Positions 12,790 to 27,346 of a stretch of 37,060 bases of DNA are shown here, one piece after another. A program made the position numbers and the translations under genes. Position 1 is the stretch's first letter. Each line of letters begins with the position of its first letter. The notes under the pieces were generated by a model. The model was not told the origin of the DNA and ran no database searches. It worked only from the letters and a program-made list of their open reading frames with translations. This DNA comes from Armadillidium nasatum. Lineage: Eukaryota; Arthropoda; Malacostraca; Isopoda; Armadillidiidae. The DNA lies in assembly GCA_009176605.1 (NCBI GenBank), contig SEYY01022784.1, positions 7,501 through 44,560 of the forward strand, given 5' to 3'.

Positions 12790-13689
12790 TTTTTTTAATG
12801 TTTGTGGGTACATTCGAGACTAATACAAATTCATTTGGCATAAATTTCTTGAGATTCTTAGAACTGGGATATTTTAAATTTGTTATTATCTACTTTCCTG
12901 TTAGCGTTACTTCTACTATTATCATCAACAAAATCATCTATGTTAAGAACAATGTCTGTCCTGACTGAATCCTAATGCTTTGAAGACAGACATAATATGC
13001 ATGATCTCTTTATCTAAAAACATTGAACTATAAAGTCTCAATACTCTGAGAAAAAAACTCTTGATAAGGATAAATTTTACATGAGATTCATGTACATTAA
13101 CTCTCTTGCTCTATCAGTAATTGTGTAGTTCAACTGATCATTTTTTTTCTTAATATATCAAAACTATGAAGTCAAAATGATCTAAAATTAATTTTCGTTA
13201 CATTGAGGTGTGAAAAATGATTTTGTACAATAAAAATACTAAAAAATATAAATTTAATTAACAAAGAGTAATACATTAAGCAACACATTATACAAATTTA
13301 ATGATGTATTATTAATTGACATTGCACTACCAGATTGAAGCATCAGTCAAAGGGAAAATTTAAGAAATTTTATGGCTATTTGAGTTTTAATAAAAAAGGT
13401 TAAATTTTATTTTATTTTATTTATTTTTTTTTAAATATACTAAATTTTAAACAAAATTTTTCAAAATAAAGTGAATTAAGTAGTAAATTAGTAAATGGTA
13501 AAATAAATATTTTTATTTTTTTTCATACTTTAGTAATTCTTTTGTAAAGTGACCTTTTAACCATTTTCACTATTTTTGTACAGAACACAGTAAATGCATT
13601 AAAAATAAGAATAAGATCAAAAATTTTGCTCTGACAGTCCTATAACATCATTTATTCAAGTAGCAAATATCTTACTTACTTAGTGTTTA
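12790..13689. other. AT-rich gene-free stretch
   Basis: No ORF, repeat border or RNA recognised. Confidence 0.4.
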
Positions 13690-14995
13690 CTTGGGGTTTA
13701 ATAGGCTCATAGAAGTACAAACCCCTACCCATGGTCTTTTTCCTTCAGAAGACAGTTTTCAGATTCTTTGAAGTTCCTCAGAGTGGAGGAGGAATTTGCA
13801 AATAGCATCAATAACCGCAGTATTATATTGCAGAGGTGTGTTTGTTGCATCAAGCAGTATGGGGAGGGTTAGTACTGAATGTCCTAGAGGATACAAGCTT
13901 TGAAGAAGAGATCTAGCTATTAGATATTTTGGACAGTGGAGAAGGAAGTATGGAATGTCCTCTACCATAGTGGGACACCAAGGACAGAAAGGCTGTCTTG
14001 TAATGCCCAATCTGCAGAGGTGAGAGTTCAACCTTGCATGGTCTATTTTCAATCTAGTTAAGACAGTATCCAGTCTCCAGTTATGATTTATACATGTACG
14101 TGGATCCGCAGAAGAATCCACCCTGAACTGTCCCAAGTAAGAGGTAAATAGGAAATTTTGAAGTTCCTGATTCCATATAGTCCTATAAACCTTGCTGATT
14201 ATTTCACCTGATTCTTTGATTTCTAGTGAGGTGATAGTGAGTGAATCAAGGTTATGTGCAAGTTGCAGCGCTTTATCAACAATTTCATTTGGAGTGATGT
14301 CTATATGCGGTGGTACCCAATGGAAATGTATTACCCAAGATTAAACGATTAACAATTTTAGGAGACATGAGTGTATGTGGCAGTATATTCCGTGGTATGA
14401 ATGTGGCTTGGGAGTAGAGATGATTTGAAGAATTGCCTTAAGAGTCACAAAATATAATTACCTTTTGAGGAGGAACGAATTGCTCCACAAAATGCAGAGC
14501 ATAAAATATGGCATACAATTCAGCAAACACTATGGAGTGCTCCAGAGGAAGTTACCAGGTTCTAGTGCGCTGAAAGTGAGGGAAATATATTGCTGAATAT
14601 GGGAAAGAAGTCAATGTAATTGGTGTTAAAAAAGATTGAAGAAAAGATGCTGACCTTCATGTGGATGGAGTATTCCTCCTGTTCCACTTCTCCAAAGATA
14701 AACTGAAGAATATTTGAGAAAAACATAGAAGGGAAAGCGGAGTCACTGCAGAGCCTGGAGAGAACTGTGGAATTGATATTCCCAGAGTAAGGAACTGAGA
14801 TAAAGCCCGAACAATAAAAGGTTGGTGTCTGGTCCCCCCCAGTTGTTTAAACAGCACAAATCCAGGAACGAATAATATAAATTATACAATTGGGGGGGAT
14901 TGTGGATAAGTTGAAACCTTATGGTTTTAGTAACCTGAATTTCTCGTTGGAGGTTAAGGAGAAGCAGACCAGTAACAAATATCTTCACTTTTCAC
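13690..14995 (-). mobile_element. Non-LTR retrotransposon with RNase H domain (I/R1-like group), decayed
   Basis: Reading on the minus strand, the C-terminal half of a LINE ORF2. A degraded post-RT region (about 14740-14990) is followed by RNase H motifs: AELYAIFYALHFVEQFV (catalytic Glu, about 14480-14530), VIIFCDS (catalytic Asp, about 14450) and HFHWVPPHIDITPNEIVDKA (the WVPxHxxIxxNExxD block, about 14265-14330). It continues open through WRLDTVLTRLKIDHARLNSH into a zinc-knuckle-like LGITRQPFCPWCP and HCPKYL (about 13905-14000). A TAA within the CDS-GNSS motif and several frameshifts make it dead. RNase H plus the cysteine tail points to the I-type group rather than the jockey/CR1-like LINEs elsewhere in this window. 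Confidence 0.75.
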
Positions 14996-15016
14996 CATTG
15001 TATACGCCTGCAACAT

Positions 15017-15160
15017 TAGGGATGCTGAAAAAGTTTCGATATATATCGATATAAATATTTTTTTACGATAGTATCGATAAAAATATAATGATATTTTCAA
15101 AACAATATATCGATATATCGATATTTTATCTCAGTATCGAACCAACGATATTTTTATTTT
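15017..15160. repeat. Transposon-like end with TATCGATA repeats
   Basis: Begins TAGGGATGC, then overlapping TCGATATATCGAT palindromes. A similar end in reverse orientation (GGCATCCC at 19093-19100, preceded by the same TATCGATA-rich sequence from about 18990) lies 4.1 kb away. They may be the two ends of one hAT-like element or of separate copies. The flanking 8-mers do not match. Confidence 0.4.
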
Positions 15161-15238
15161 ACTTCTAGAAATTTTAAGTAGTTTTCTGCTCCTTTATAAA
15201 ATAAAATTTAAGCAAAAATTGTGCTATTTTTCATGTGC

Positions 15239-15239
<1 letters not shown>

Positions 15240-15306
<67 letters not shown>

Positions 15307-15314
15307 TATATAAT

Positions 15315-15357
<43 letters not shown>

Positions 15358-15366
15358 TATATAATA
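15240..15366. repeat. (TA)n microsatellite, interrupted
   Basis: TA array with regularly spaced TAATA interruptions in its right half. Confidence 0.95.
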
Positions 15367-15503
15367 TTAACACCTAAGAGCCAAATAATATAACTTAAAA
15401 CGATAAAATCATAAAAAGATAAAAGGAATTACAAATAACTAAAACTTATTATGTATCTTAAAATTTATTTATGGTGTTTTTTGTTTTTGGCAACTTTATT
15501 TAT

Positions 15504-15504
<1 letters not shown>

Positions 15505-15590
<86 letters not shown>
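15505..15590. repeat. (TA)n microsatellite, about 85 bp
   Basis: TA array just left of the CCGG-bordered repeat. Confidence 0.95.
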
Positions 15591-15599
15591 AAAAAAATC

Positions 15600-17442
<1,843 letters not shown>

Positions 17443-18780
17443 ACAGCTTTGTTTTATCTCTATGGATTTTTTTTTTTTATACTTGTACAAGTATCTGTCA
17501 TGGGTCCCAAAATTTGAGGCCCACCCCCAGCGCGGGGTTCGCGCGGCCTTTATCGCAGCTACTACTTCTCATTGAAACCTTAATTTCTTTTTAAAAAACC
17601 GTAATAGTTAAACCATTGAAATTTTAAAATTTTTAAACTAGTAAAGTACATTCCATGGATCATCAAATTATATATTATCCGATTCTCTAACCGCTATAGC
17701 ACGTACGGTTTAAATAAGTGGTATAGAACAGGGAAAGCCAAATCCTGCATTCTGGCACACGGACGAATATTTCATGGCACAATCACCATATAATACGGCA
17801 TGTTGTGACATAGGTTAACACCGACGGGCTTCTGGGGTCCTCTTTAACGTCTTATAACTCTTTAGCGGCACCTCGTAGAGGTATAGGGACTCCAGACTCA
17901 GAATTATCTACCCTGAAAAAAAACTTTTCTTAGTTCTTCAGACTTTTCAAGCCAACAACTGATGCCGCGTAAGCTAAACTTTAAATAAAGCTTAAATCAC
18001 CTATGCAAATAGATTTCATCATGCTGAGCCAGAATATGAACATCTCAGGATTCTACGAGCTTCCGTTCAGGAGATATGCCCCTCAAAAAAAAAAAAAAAA
18101 ATTTTTTTTTGTCGAAATCAGGTTCTGTGATTTCTTACAATTTCTAAATTATGAGATATAGAGCAAAAATATTTAATATCTGAATTGTAGGTGTCTTTTG
18201 GAACTTAGAAGCCATCATGGATCATTCATCTATTTGCTACGGTTGAGGAGGATATAGGCTTTCAAAGTTGACAATTTTCTTTTGTAAGCTCAGAAAGTAC
18301 GACAAACCACCCTGGTTTGTATGTTGGCCTTTAACTTAAAAACGGTAATATACAGAAGAAACTGGATTACAAAGTTGGAACCAGGGGTACCAAATCCTTA
18401 CGTGTCTAGATATCAAGTCGATCTATCTATCCCTAAGAAAATTATAAGAATTTAAAAACTTACACAAACTTTGCTCGGAATAATTCAAAAGTTAAACTTA
18501 AAATGGTTTCACAGGCTTTCACTTATTAAAACTCAAGAGACTCGACCCATACTCAACTGAAACCGAAATTATCTTTTTGAGCTCATTTTTTTTTCATTCG
18601 CTTAATTACAATATGAAGGTCGACTTCCGTGGAAACTGAGAAGCTGGGAATGGTATTAGTGGGGAGAGAGAAGAGGGGATAAGTGTATGATTTTTCTAAA
18701 ATTCCATGCACATGACCTTCAGCCCTTCACTCCCACAAAAGAGTTCTTAATCACAGTATTATAATAATATGAAATATTTA
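17443..18780. other. Unclassified non-coding, repeat-like stretch
   Basis: Less AT-rich than its surroundings, with a GC palindromic patch (CCCCAGCGCGGGGTTCGCGC, 17525-17544), an A17/T10 junction at about 18088-18112 and many stops in all frames. The texture (GGAGATATGCCCCTC, TTATAACTCTTTAGC) recalls the piggyBac-type MITE family here, but I could not define ends or an alignment. Confidence 0.3.
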
Positions 18781-18816
18781 TGTAATAAAAATACATTAAT
18801 AATTAACCTGTATCAA

Positions 18817-18819
<3 letters not shown>

Positions 18820-18878
<59 letters not shown>

Positions 18879-18879
18879 A

Positions 18880-18963
<84 letters not shown>

Positions 18964-18969
18964 ATATAA
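18820..18969. repeat. (TA)n microsatellite, interrupted
   Basis: TA array with TTA/AAT interruptions. Confidence 0.95.
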
Positions 18970-18984
18970 TAATTAAAAACATAT

Positions 18985-19101
18985 TTTTAAAAAATCCGAT
19001 ATAATCGATATTTTTTAACCGATTGTATCGAGGGAAATTTAATATTTTTAAAAATTATCGATAATCGATATATCGATATTTTTTTAAATATCGGCATCCC
19101 C
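18985..19101. repeat. TATCGATA-rich transposon-like end
   Basis: Contains CCGATATAATCGATATT, ATCGATAATCGATATATCG and ends ATATCGGCATCCCC. It is the reversed counterpart of the motif at 15017-15160. Confidence 0.4.
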
Positions 19102-19265
19102 ATAAAACACTAACAAAATTCCCATCACAGCTTTCGTAGGCTACAAAGTAAAAATACAAAGCCATGGTTGCCAAAACTATTGAACCATTGCTATCACATT
19201 TTTAGTATTGCCAGAATTAAATAAATATTTATCTCGTAGGCAAAAACTTGCAAAATAATATATTC

Positions 19266-19500
<235 letters not shown>

Positions 19501-19557
19501 TCTTTAAAAAACAAATTTTTTAAATTAGTTACAGAATAGCTGTAAAATTCAAGTTAC

Positions 19558-20070
19558 TTTGCCAGTATGTTAATCTTATTAAACATCCCAAAAAATATTC
19601 TAGCAGAATTGTTTTTCAATTTATTTCTCTAGTAAGGCCTCCCTTCTGTCAGAACACCTCCGCACAACCATTTTGCATTGAGGTTAAATTTAAGTATAGG
19701 CACTTTCATGTCAATTTGTCAGTGTGCTAATCTTATCAAGCATCCCACAAAATATTCCCCTGAATTGTTTTCCATTTACCTCCCTAGTAAGGCCCCCTCA
19801 TTTCAGAACAGCTCCCGCACAATCTAGCTTCTTCATTGAGGTTAAATTAAGTATAGACCCTTTCAAGTCAATTTATCATTGTGTTAATATTATCAAACAT
19901 CCAAAAAAATATTCCCCCAAATTGTTCTTGTCAGAACACATCCCGAACAATCCTTTTACATTGAAGTTGAATTTAAGTGTAGACCCTTACAAGTCAATTT
20001 GCCAGTGTGTTAACCTTATAAAACATTCCGAAAGCTTTTCCCCCAAAATTGTTTGCCATCTAACTACCTA
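19558..20070. repeat. Minisatellite, 157-bp unit, about 3.5 copies
   Basis: Units begin at 19558 (TTTGCCAGTATGTTAATC), 19715, 19872 and 19998. The first two periods are 157 bp. The third is 126 bp because that copy lacks about 31 bp. Copies share GTTAATCTTATCAAACATCC, AGTAAGGCC-CCC and the CATTGAGGTTAAATT string. A plus-strand open frame (19724-20071) translates two partial repeats (DPFKSIYHCVNIIKHPKKYS and DPYKSICQCVNLIKHSESFS). The unit is not a multiple of three and no ATG starts the frame, so I regard it as a non-coding tandem repeat. Confidence 0.8.
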
Positions 20071-20652
20071 GTCAGATTAATCCACTCACCTAGCCATTTA
20101 ATCTCTCGACAAATATAGGTTATATCTATATGTAGTTTGAAATCGATTACTTTGCAAAGTAATTTATTTTCAAGATTGACGTTCTTGTCGATCTATCAAC
20201 GGATTTCCAGATCGAATGGAAGGATCGTGGGATCTTCTTTCGAAGACCATTCACTCAGATAGGAACGGAAACTTCTGTACTTACTCCCAGGGATTGACGT
20301 GACAATCACTAATTGAAGAATAATCAAGTTGAAAAATTAACTTTTATATTTTTTTTTAAATAAATTTTCATTATCCTGGTCAAAGGTAGACTTATTTTTG
20401 CGTCTCACACATATATATTTATATAATTTAATATTTCTATTCCCATTCAAGTTAACTCAGTAATCATTAATTAATATCACTCTCTCATCTCAATCTTATC
20501 ACGAAACCCACCAACCTCATAGGAGCCTCTTCCTCTTTTATCAAGATGTAGTGGTAGTTAGCGATAATAGATTAGAAAGGAAGAGGTCAACCTTTCTGTG
20601 GGAAAAATGGTTTCTTCCATAAACCCATTCACTCTTCATTCTGTAGTATATA
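20071..20652. other. Gene-free stretch
   Basis: Mixed-composition DNA. A short dyad occurs at 20147-20167 (ATTACTTTGCAAAGTAAT core). No gene recognised. Confidence 0.4.
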
Positions 20653-21671
20653 GTGAAAAACCTACATGGTTCCGATGATGATCATCATTCTATATTTTCG
20701 AGTGTACATGAAGACAATTTACATCCTTTAACATTAAGTGATAGCAACTTCGTGTATAGTGAAACGTCTACAGAACCACATAGAATCATTCAGCATAGAC
20801 TAAATGACTTTTTCAGAGATTCGGGGTTACCAATGTCAAAGGTAGAATTACTCGCGTCCACCTTCATCAATTGCATGCTTCTCCATAAAGATGCCAACAT
20901 ATCTATGTACTACTGTAAGCAACCAACGTTGGACTTTCTTCGTAAAACACTGGGACTTTGTGGCGTGTGAAAATACAATTGGGTTAATGAACGATCTAAA
21001 TATTGTTGGTGGTTGATGTGAGGTATGAATTCTTGTTCATAATAGTTATATTTGAAGTCTTAAATTTAGAGACCATAAATAACCAAATGTTTAATAAACC
21101 TTAAATGCAAGAATATAAATAATAGGAAAAAAACAGCAGTAAAAGATGAAAATGGTAATATATAGTACCTATCATTAGTTTACCATCAGTTTCGTAGAAA
21201 CAATGAACCGGAAAATAAAGCAAGGCGTATTTTGTTCGTCCTCATATACGATATTTTATGGAAGATTGACATTTTGAGACACTTTGGGAGAGAAAAAAAG
21301 AGAAAGAAACTTGTCTCTCATTATGCCAGCATTATCTTAATAGTTTGCTAATAACCTTGCAAACAAAAATGATTCAAATACAAGTGAATTAATAAACATG
21401 CTGAAAACTTTTTCCAAAAAATTATTTCCTCCATTACCATTTTGACTTCCAGATAAACCTTGAGGATGTTAATGACAAACATGCGAAACATTTTCACCAA
21501 CGGATTCGTTCTTGAGAAACATTTCCAGGGCAAGCGAATCCACCAATGCTAACTGATTTCTGTTGGATATTGATAAGACATTACATAAAGTGTGAGACAA
21601 GCCAAGAAGAAACAACACTAATGCTAGTCTTCTCATTACAACAGATACACGAAGATACATTCTTAATATAA
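20653..21671 (+). pseudogene. Pseudogene of an uncharacterised arthropod/cnidarian protein family
   Basis: Two islands. The first (20653-20970, open but starting without ATG) contains HRLNDFFRDSGLPMSKVELL. It corresponds to a conserved N-terminal block that I remember as LNDLVRDLxLSKxxAELL in a widespread family of unknown function. The second (21438-21671) reads HFDFQINLEDVNDKHAKHFH, then QRIRS, a TGA, and ETFPGQANPPMLTDFCW. This fits the family's C-terminal block (DVSDEHGERFHQDI, MEKRYQG, MLADYCW). The roughly 250 residues normally between them are deleted or decayed. The order and spacing of two independent matches support one dead copy. The family occurs in many copies in some invertebrate genomes and may be carried by mobile DNA; its function is unknown. 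Confidence 0.6.
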
Positions 21672-22716
21672 TCACCACATTATCTTGAGAACCAAAACTA
21701 ATTCAGAAATTTAATCGTCATTTTCGAATTCAGCTAGCAAAAATACATCAGAAAGAGGTTTTGTTACAGATACAGTAAGAAAATTTGTTGTCGTGTTATT
21801 GAAAAATTCAGTATAATAATTGATTAGAGAATGACGGGGACAAAACAATTACGAGTTCAAAGAAATAAGAACGATACATAAAGGAGTTTCTGTTCAATAT
21901 GCACCGAATGACATACCCTTAACTGGCATTAAAAGCAAAGGAGTTTAACCATAGATTTTGAGAAAAAGTTAATGTAAGCTCAACTCAATAAAGTAAAAAA
22001 CTCAATAAAAAGTAAATAAAACTCAATCATTTTCTCTAAGTCGAGCCAAAGAGGGAATTATACTATAGGTTGAATCATGACTTAACATTCCCTCTCTTAA
22101 AAATAATTATCCAGAAGAGTAATGGTAATAGACACAGTATTTTATGGCATGAGAAACATTACCAATATGCATATTAACATACTTTAAAATACCAATTCAG
22201 ATGATCATTACACTTTTATTGAAAACCAAATTAAAAATCGAAACTGGTTAAAAAAATAAATAAAAATATTCTTTACTTCCCTACGTTATTTCAGTACTAA
22301 AAATTTTAATTTTTTTACGACACTTTTGATCCTTTTGTTAATTATTTTCATGGCCGATGTTTGGTATTAGAAAACACAAATTTTGGTATAAAAATCTTTT
22401 AATAATAAACATGTACAAATAAACAAAAAAATTGATAGCCATTCATTTAAAAAGATGAATGAACCCATTTTGGAAATACTGAAGATATAAAAATATAAAA
22501 TTGCATTAAATAAATAAATTAATAATAAAATAAATTAAAATTAAAAGTTGCTTAGCTACCATATTTTTTTTATTTTAACTGCCAAATGAAGATTGTTTAA
22601 AAACTTAGGTAAAAGATAGAATAATCATAGCGACACTTAACCACTGAATCAATCTAAAAATCCTTCATTTCTATGTATATAAAATAACACTGAAAGATCT
22701 TTTGGACTTTTTTCAA
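21672..22716. other. AT-rich gene-free stretch
   Basis: No coding or repeat signal recognised. A 10-bp inverted pair (AGAGGGAAT / ATTCCCTCT, 22049-22095) is too short to interpret. Confidence 0.4.
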
Positions 22717-22742
22717 TTATTATTATTATTATTATTATTATT
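22717..22742. repeat. (ATT)n microsatellite
   Basis: Eight ATT units. Confidence 0.9.
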
Positions 22743-22863
22743 GGAGAAATCTTTTCCTATTAATATTGAATTTTCAGAATTCAAACGACCTCGAACTTAT
22801 TTAGTTCTTCATTACCATCTTCCTTATTTAAAATATAAAATTGTTTTTGTTTTTCAATTACTT

Positions 22864-23034
<171 letters not shown>

Positions 23035-23149
23035 CAAAAGGCTAAAGTTCGTACAAGAATACTTGTGCTTGAGCCTAATGTACTTGGGGAAAAAAGTACT
23101 TTTAAATACAAGTTAACGTCTAAAAGTTCTTAAGTTTGGATTAATCTCA

Positions 23150-24250
23150 ATTTATTATTATTATTACTATTATTATTAAATTTACGGTTTGCTACCATTC
23201 ACTGGAATGGCCCCTTTGAAGGAGGGGTAGAAATTTTAAATGAAAAGAAAACTTACTCAAGCCTAATGCAAGTCTCTCAGGTGAGAACAGAGTCAGGCCT
23301 TAAAGAGAGGAAGATTAAATGCAACAGGAAAAATATGGAGGGAGGAAGTTCCGCAGAAACGAATGCAAAGGAAGTGCCACAGAGAGCAAGCCTCAAGTTT
23401 CCAATATTCATACTGAAATTTTGTCTGATATAAATTAATATTTTAAAGAAAAAAATTATATTGATTTAAAGAGCTACAATACATAAAATTGTAAGTAAAA
23501 CTTAATTTTGTAATCTATAAATAGAATTGAAAATATTGCTAATTAATTAATCTATGTAAATACATAGTCAAAAATGGTTGTCTGTCTCCACCTATAAAGC
23601 CCCTTATTAGAACATGGTGGTGGAATGTGAGGTCAATTACCTGGAAAACCTAATGCTGAAGTACCTACAGAAAAAAGATAATGTACCAATGTCCCATCGC
23701 AGAGATAGAGTCGAAGGAGTTTGAAAGTTGGGGACAGTTATCAGTATTTTGGCCTTAGACTAGACCTTATTCAAAAGAATGGCAGAACAGGAGATTCCCC
23801 AAATGTGAAACCAGTACTATCTACAAGGGCGGATAAGATTCTTGTATAAGTGGAGTAAGTGTTCGAAAGAAAAAAAAAAAACCACAACCTGAACAGAATT
23901 TCCAGTTTCTTTGTAGCCACCTCAGCAACCGTTGTGTTATGAGGTTTCAAAGACAACTATTTGTTTGTTTGTGTCCAGACCAGAAATGTTTATGTTGTTC
24001 ATAGGTGAGTCTGGAGAGACGTTGAAGAAGATAGGAAAGTTGGAAGGTACTGTTGAAAGGGAAATGTGAAGCTGAATTTCACAAGGTTGCTTTAACTATA
24101 CTGGGAAATCCCATTCAGATCAGCAAGATGACTTACACATCTCAAACGTCGTGTATCACCTCACGTCGACCTTTAATTTTGACCAGGATCCCGTCTTTCC
24201 CACTAACTCTGGTGGAATTTTAGTAGGCCTCTGACCTTTGCCCACCAGAG
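23150..24250 (-). mobile_element. Non-LTR retrotransposon fragment (same family as 5018-6213)
   Basis: Reading on the minus strand it aligns with the plus-strand LINE at 5290-6210: the GGGATTTCCC-GT string (about 24105), the region before the RT thumb, YKSLIHP-like (YTRILSALVDS, about 23850), the CCCCAACTTTCAAACTCC block (about 23725), the CACATTCCACCACC block (about 23620) and the 3' UTR TTCAAAGGGG-GTGAATGGTAGCAAA (about 23180-23220). It ends in an ATT-rich tail. An AT-rich stretch at about 23410-23580 interrupts it, and stops and frameshifts are everywhere. Confidence 0.75.
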
Positions 24251-24274
24251 GTGAAATAAATAAATTAAATAAAT

Positions 24275-25069
<795 letters not shown>

Positions 25070-25918
25070 TTAAAGGTCTACTTTTTTAGAATGGGTTAAT
25101 AAGTGTCTGGTTAAATGCTGTTTTCTATCAGAAGAATAGTTACACTCAGAGCATTTATGAGACTTGACAGTAGCATGAACATATAAATGAATTTTCAAGT
25201 CTCTCTTAAAATTACACGAAAAATCACATTCATTACAATTATATAATTTGGTCTTGGAATGAATTAACATATGTTTGTTTAATGAATTCTTTCGATTGCA
25301 AGCATACTCGCAGTCAGAACATTTAAATAAAAACTTTTCGGAATGTGTTAACATATGTTGCAGTAAATACTCCTTACGTTTACAATTATAATCACACTCC
25401 GAACACTTAAAAAATGTGTCTTTGGAATGCGTAACTTTGTGCCTGATTAAATCATTTTTCCAATTACACGCGTAATCACATTCATTACATTTAAGTAACT
25501 TAATATTTGCATGATTAAGTAAGTGAACATTAAAATATTTTTTGTTATTACTTGAATAATCACATTCAGAACAGTTATATAATTTAGTATTGCGGTGTAC
25601 CAACTTGTGTCTGTTTAAATCCCTTTTTATATTACAGGCATACTCGCAATCACTACACTTAAATAACTTTGTTTTGGAGTGTGTTAACATGTGTTGATTC
25701 AAATGACCTTTCATTTTACATGCAAACTCACAGAGTGAACACTTAAAAGGTTTTTCTTCAGAATGAGACACTAAATGCTTCTTATAATCGCAATTTCTGT
25801 CAGTCGCATAGTTACAAAGAAGACAACAAAATTTTTTCTGGTTTTCGCTGTCCTTAACAACTTCATCTTCATATTTTAAAATCATTTGTTTCAAAATTTT
25901 AGTTGGTTCGTATTCCCT
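25070..25918 (-). CDS. Gene B exon 3: nine-finger C2H2 zinc-finger protein
   Basis: The terminal exon of a likely nuclear DNA-binding regulator, 849 nt including the stop. It starts after a good acceptor, a T-rich tract ending TTTGCAG (25919-25925), and is in phase 0 with the upstream exons. After a 36-residue acidic/lysine linker (REYEPTKILKQMILKYEDEV) come nine regular C-x2-C-x12-H-x3-H fingers, the first CCLLC, the last followed by SKKVDL. The first linker, SEEKPFKC, is close to the canonical TGEKP type; the others are degenerate (KTKLFKC, NTKLYNC, EKFLFKC). Six of nine fingers carry an additional Cys four residues after the second zinc Cys. The conventional ORF start at 25924 is a TTG inside the intron, so it is not a real initiator. 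The best relative in the window is gene A. Confidence 0.88.
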   Translation of the reverse strand, partial: REYEPTKILKQMILKYEDEVVKDSENQKKFCCLLCNYATDRNCDYKKHLVSHSEEKPFKCSLCEFACKMKGHLNQHMLTHSKTKLFKCSDCEYACNIKRDLNRHKLVHRNTKLYNCSECDYSSNNKKYFNVHLLNHANIKLLKCNECDYACNWKNDLIRHKVTHSKDTFFKCSECDYNCKRKEYLLQHMLTHSEKFLFKCSDCEYACNRKNSLNKHMLIHSKTKLYNCNECDFSCNFKRDLKIHLYVHATVKSHKCSECNYSSDRKQHLTRHLLTHSKKVDL

Positions 25919-26970
25919 CTGCAAATAAAATATAAATTAATAATGCAATTGCCATAACTATTGTAATTATAGGTTTAACTCTATTGACTTTCTATAATCT
26001 AAAATGGGTACAAAGTCTACATTACATCCAAGTGGTTAAACTGTTTAAAATTATCCATGTAATCCATTTAATTGAATGATTTACATGATGAGGGATCAAC
26101 TTGATGGTACCACCATGTGAACCAATCATTCTATTGTTTGAACCACAATAGCTGCTACGAGTGTTTTGAATAAGAAAAAGTAATTAAATAAGTTAAAGCT
26201 TATTTTTACTGTACATCTATGGCATAGCAATTGGTATTTTGAATTTTGATTTCTTCTAAACAAAAAAACTTGTAATATGCAAATTCTTTCCATGTTATAA
26301 ACTGTAACATCAAAACTCCAAATTTGTTTTTGATTTGCCTTCATTTATTGAGACATAAAACAAAGTATGGTGACCAGTTTTTTTTTTTTTTTTTTTTTTT
26401 TTCGGTCTCTTTCTTTGTTTGAATGATTTTATGTGAGGTTTATTAGCTTCTGTGGAGAAGAAAGTGGAACTTTAATTAATGGTGTCAGTTCTCAAAGTAC
26501 CTGACCACCATTTTGACTGTCTATATCACAGAAACAAAAACTTAATCCAATTACACCAAAAAACCTTGCTATTGAATCAAATAAACCAATAAAATATATC
26601 TTCAGTTCAAATAAATACATAACTAAGATTCTCTGCATCCCTAATTCTACATTTTAATACTTAAGACGTGCCCACACCGAACGTAAAGTCAGTGAGAGGG
26701 CTCACAATCAGCCTCAGTGTGTACATTTTATTAGCAATGCAGTTTAATAGATTTTAAAATGAGTTGTTACACATAACGTAGTGGAGTACTATCAGTTCAA
26801 TGTGACAGCGAGATTTAAAATACTATAAAATTGAATACATATGCATAACACTGCTCACTCTAAGCTTATCAATCAAGTATTGTATTTGACAATAAACTGG
26901 TAGCAAAAAATACTACTGGAAAGTGGATTAACTATTATAATCACACACACACAAAAAAACCTGAACTTAC
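25919..26970 (-). other. Gene B intron 2
   Basis: Bounded by donor GTAAGT (26970-26965) and acceptor TTTGCAG. AT-rich with a T24 run at about 26378-26402; no embedded gene recognised. Confidence 0.65.
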
Positions 26971-27075
26971 TGATGTACTGCCTGAACTCTGATGACCTGA
27001 CTCATGTTTTTTCTCCGAATCCTCATTCTTTACATTTTCAGGTAAAAAAATCTCTTCTATGGGGTAATTCCCTTT
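26971..27075 (-). CDS. Gene B exon 2
   Basis: A 105-nt, phase-0 exon of 35 codons. The acceptor TTATTTGCAG lies at 27076-27085, and the donor is a consensus GTAAGT. It encodes KGNYPIEEIFLPENVKNEDS and ends GHQSSGSTS: acidic, then serine-rich. VKNE matches the sumoylation consensus and is identical to the tetrapeptide in both duplicated gene A exons. It is probably a disordered N-terminal segment used for partner binding or modification. It joins exon 3 without any phase change. The exon is short and was recognised by splice sites and frame, not by homology. Confidence 0.72.
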
Positions 27076-27099
27076 CTGCAAATAATAACACAAAATAAG

Positions 27100-27122
27100 A
27101 ATTTAAAAAAAAAAAAAAAAAA
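27100..27122. repeat. Poly-A run
   Basis: A run of about 20 A in gene B intron 1. Confidence 0.8.
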
Positions 27123-27305
27123 ATTCCTTAATAATTAAATAATAAAACCTATTTAATTTAATTTGTTTCGAACACCGTAATATACTAAACATTTATTGAT
27201 AAAAAGTAAATTATCTACATACACATTTTTAATGGGTATGAAAGGAATAAGATTAGAGTTAAAATGCTTACAAAGCTCTATTATAGTTGTTGTTGTTATT
27301 ACTAA

Positions 27306-27346
27306 TTATTATTATTATTATTTTTATTATTATTATTATTATTATA
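27306..27346. repeat. (ATT)n microsatellite
   Basis: ATT array with a T-rich interruption, inside gene B intron 1. Confidence 0.9.

Noticed and set aside
12705..12968. 87-codon plus-strand frame
   Set aside because: It starts inside the MITE and crosses its right end, so it is not a conserved gene.
14657..14988. 66- and 81-codon minus-strand frames
   Set aside because: Broken pieces of the degraded RNase H-type LINE, not separate genes.
19724..20071. 115-codon frame over the tandem repeat
   Set aside because: It lacks an ATG, and the repeat unit is not a multiple of three.
25919..25924. TTG start of the 284-residue zinc-finger frame
   Set aside because: TTGCAG is the splice acceptor; the true N terminus comes from exons at 26971-27075 and 31250-31339.
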